This document shows, piece after piece, positions 6,763-8,060 of a DNA stretch of 8,060 nt (positions are counted from its first letter, which is position 1; each line of letters opens with the position of its first letter). The notes beneath the pieces are model-generated. The model was not told the origin of the DNA. It saw only the letters and a program-made list of their open reading frames with translations, and searched no databases. The DNA is from a bacterium (GTDB taxonomy: Bacteria; Armatimonadota; Fimbriimonadia; Fimbriimonadales; JBAXQP01): contig JBAXQP010000120.1 of NCBI GenBank assembly GCA_037131655.1, forward strand, positions 1 through 8,060, written 5' to 3'. The position numbers and the translations under genes are program-made.

Positions 6763-6818
6763 TCCCTGCACTCCTTGAAATATTTAAATAGCCTCCATGG
6801 TTTTACATCACTTGTTAT

Positions 6819-6843
6819 AACGAAATCAATCCCAGAAAGTTCA
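6819..6843 (-). promoter_or_regulatory. Candidate autoregulatory ECF promoter of the sigma operon
   Basis: On the minus strand TGAAC (6843-6839) is followed after 16 bases by CGTT (6822-6819). This resembles the AAC-type -35 and CGT-type -10 read by ECF sigmas such as B. subtilis SigW (TGAAAC-N16-CGTA). Transcription would begin near 6812, giving a leader of about 50 nt. An overlapping TATAAC (6817-6812) might instead serve a housekeeping promoter, although its -35 is poor. Confidence 0.4.
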
Positions 6844-6853
6844 GAAAAGATTT

Positions 6854-6898
6854 TGTATTGCGTATTTCAGGAATACGTAATACGCAATACGTACTACG
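6854..6898. repeat. Inverted array of 7-bp repeats (AATACG heptamers)
   Basis: Four direct heptamers follow one another on the plus strand: GAATACG (6871), TAATACG (6878), CAATACG (6885), TACTACG (6892). Before them, across CAG at 6868-6870, lie two heptamers in opposite orientation: TGTATTG (6854) and CGTATTT (6861). The result is a perfect 12-bp inverted repeat, GTATTGCGTATT (6855-6866) with AATACGCAATAC (6879-6890), and a competing 6-bp hairpin, CGTATT/AATACG (6861-6877). It sits between the divergent sigma operon and mutS. Its function is unknown; it could be a dispersed intergenic repeat or a binding site. Confidence 0.7.
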
Positions 6899-6908
6899 TG
6901 TCCATTTG

Positions 6909-6956
6909 TAAAATTCATATAATGAGCTTAGCAAAACCACTTGTTCGTGCTATAAT
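6909..6956 (+). promoter_or_regulatory. Candidate promoter elements for mutS
   Basis: Three -10-like hexamers occur in 48 bp. The best is TATAAT at 6951-6956 with an extended TGC in front and TTAGCA (6928-6933) 17 bp upstream, the strongest housekeeping-type promoter in the window. However, it lies downstream of the only in-frame ATG (6922). The others are a perfect TATAAT at 6918-6923, which overlaps that ATG, and TAAAAT at 6909-6914. The last would place the transcript start at or next to the ATG, giving a leaderless mRNA. Which is used decides the mutS start. Confidence 0.4.
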
Positions 6957-8060
6957 TTGCACACGTAAATCTACTACGGCGAGGACTCCAATACTTCAAC
7001 AATATTTCCGCGCTAAGAATGAGTATCCGGGCACTTTGCTGGCAATGCGAGTGGGGGATTTTTACGAGTTCTATGGGGAAGATGCTGAGATTGCTTCACG
7101 TGAAATGGAAATTGCCCTCACTAGCAGAGAAGATGGCAAAAACAATCGTGTCGCCATGGCCGGAGTTCCTTATCATGCCGTTGAACGTTACATCGCCAAG
7201 CTTCTGCAAAAGAACTTCAAAGTAGCCCTCTGTGACCAAGTGGAAGACCCTCGGCAGGCAAAAGGGTTAGTTAAACGCAGGGTCACTAGAGTGATCACCC
7301 CTGGCACCCTGCTTGAAGACTCGATGCTCGATGCCAAGCAGAATAACTATTTGGTCGCCGCCGTCTCAGGCGAGCCGCGGCATGGACTAAGCGTCGTTGA
7401 TGTTTCGACCGGCGAATTCATGGCCACTGAAATTGATGGTGATCAACGCCAAACCAAGCTGCTACAAGAAATCATGCGCCTTGATCCTGCCGAAATCTTA
7501 GTCCCTGAAAAAGACCCCGACCTGGCGGATGAAATCAAGCTTATCTGCGATGCTACAATCACTCCTTATGAGGACTATAGCGGCCCGCCTATAACATCAA
7601 AGGATTATCTCCAGCGTCATTTCGAGACCGCTAACCTACGCGGATATGGTTGTGAGGATTACACTTCCGGCCTTGATGCGGCGGCGCTTGTGCTCAAATA
7701 CCTGCGAAGTAATCAAGTTCCAACAGTTCAACACATCACTTCCCTTTCGACCTATTCGATCGATGGGTTTATGCATGTCGATTCGATTGCCCGCCGACAT
7801 CTTGAACTTACTCAAAACCTTTCTGACGGCAGTCGCAAAAACACTTTAGTAACCGTACTCGATCATACCGAAACCCCCATGGGCGCAAGGCTATTAAGAA
7901 GATGGATCGATGAACCCCTACTCGATGTGGCCTCGATTGAGTTGCGACTAGATTCAGTTGAAGAATTAGCCAAAGAAGCTCTGCGCCGTGAAGAAATTCG
8001 GGAAGCGCTTCATCCTATCTCTGACTTGGAACGGCTTATTTCAAGGGCTGCAACCGGCAC
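6922..8060 (+). CDS. mutS: DNA mismatch repair protein MutS (5' part; runs off the window)
   Basis: MutS recognises mismatches and small loops in newly replicated DNA and recruits MutL. The visible 379 codons are open to the window edge; a full MutS has about 850 residues. Residues 22-135 form the mismatch-binding domain: TPILQQYFRAKNEYP, then the Phe-X-Glu motif FYE at 47-49 in VGDFYEFY, whose Phe stacks on the mismatch, and later AMAGVPYHAVERYIAKLL. The connector domain follows (about 140-260), and the core/lever begins near 270 with SIDGFMHVDSIARRHLEL and LDHTETPMGARLLRRWIDEPLL. The ATPase is outside the window. The only standard in-frame start before these conserved residues is ATG 6922, which has no ribosome site and adds a 21-residue unconserved leader. 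A GGCGAGG site at 6978-6984 points instead to ATA 6991, the codon where relatives carry Met in TPM-LQQY. No other gene in the window belongs to mismatch repair. Confidence 0.92.
   Translation, partial: MSLAKPLVRAIICTRKSTTARTPILQQYFRAKNEYPGTLLAMRVGDFYEFYGEDAEIASREMEIALTSREDGKNNRVAMAGVPYHAVERYIAKLLQKNFKVALCDQVEDPRQAKGLVKRRVTRVITPGTLLEDSMLDAKQNNYLVAAVSGEPRHGLSVVDVSTGEFMATEIDGDQRQTKLLQEIMRLDPAEILVPEKDPDLADEIKLICDATITPYEDYSGPPITSKDYLQRHFETANLRGYGCEDYTSGLDAAALVLKYLRSNQVPTVQHITSLSTYSIDGFMHVDSIARRHLELTQNLSDGSRKNTLVTVLDHTETPMGARLLRRWIDEPLLDVASIELRLDSVEELAKEALRREEIREALHPISDLERLISRAATG

Noticed and set aside
7019..7225. 68-codon open frame at the beginning of mutS
   Set aside because: It is in another frame inside the conserved mismatch-binding domain of MutS.

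Overview
The window carries no ribosomal RNA or other decisive taxonomic marker. It looks like a bacterial chromosome of moderate GC content that uses GTG and TTG start codons freely. The MutS, hydrogenase-protease and RseB-like proteins do not look like close relatives of enterobacterial ones. A deep-branching phylum such as Armatimonadota or a neighbour is my guess, at low confidence. An exported RseB-like protein next to a membrane anti-sigma factor fits a cell with an extracytoplasmic stress pathway.

Layout: (1) At 1-498 (+) the last codons of an unidentified gene overlap a GTG-started [NiFe]-hydrogenase maturation protease. This is probably the distal end of a hydrogenase operon lying to the left. 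(2) At 523-4318 (-) there is a two-gene sensory unit. The first gene encodes a 988-residue CheB-CheR-coiled-coil-PAS fusion, and the second encodes a small PAS/coiled-coil protein 64 bp downstream. It converges on the protease gene. (3) An AT-rich 338-bp spacer covers 4319-4656. (4) At 4657-6762 (-) there is a tight three-gene ECF sigma regulon: sigma factor, zinc-finger membrane anti-sigma factor, and an exported RseB/LolA-like protein, with a candidate autoregulatory ECF promoter upstream. (5) At 6763-6921 a divergent intergenic region holds an inverted array of 7-bp repeats. (6) From 6922 to the window edge (+) lies the 5' part of mutS.

How they work together: the sigma, anti-sigma and RseB-like genes form one envelope-stress circuit in which the exported protein would tune release of the sigma factor. 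The CheB-CheR-PAS protein and the PAS protein look like a separate signalling pair with no kinase or receiver domain of their own. I see no link beyond proximity between these systems, the hydrogenase protease and mutS.

I found no CRISPR array, tRNA, transposase or phage gene, and no clearly novel multi-gene system. The points most worth a second look are the G8 tract inside the anti-sigma gene, the inverted heptamer array, the ECF promoter candidate and the unresolved mutS start.
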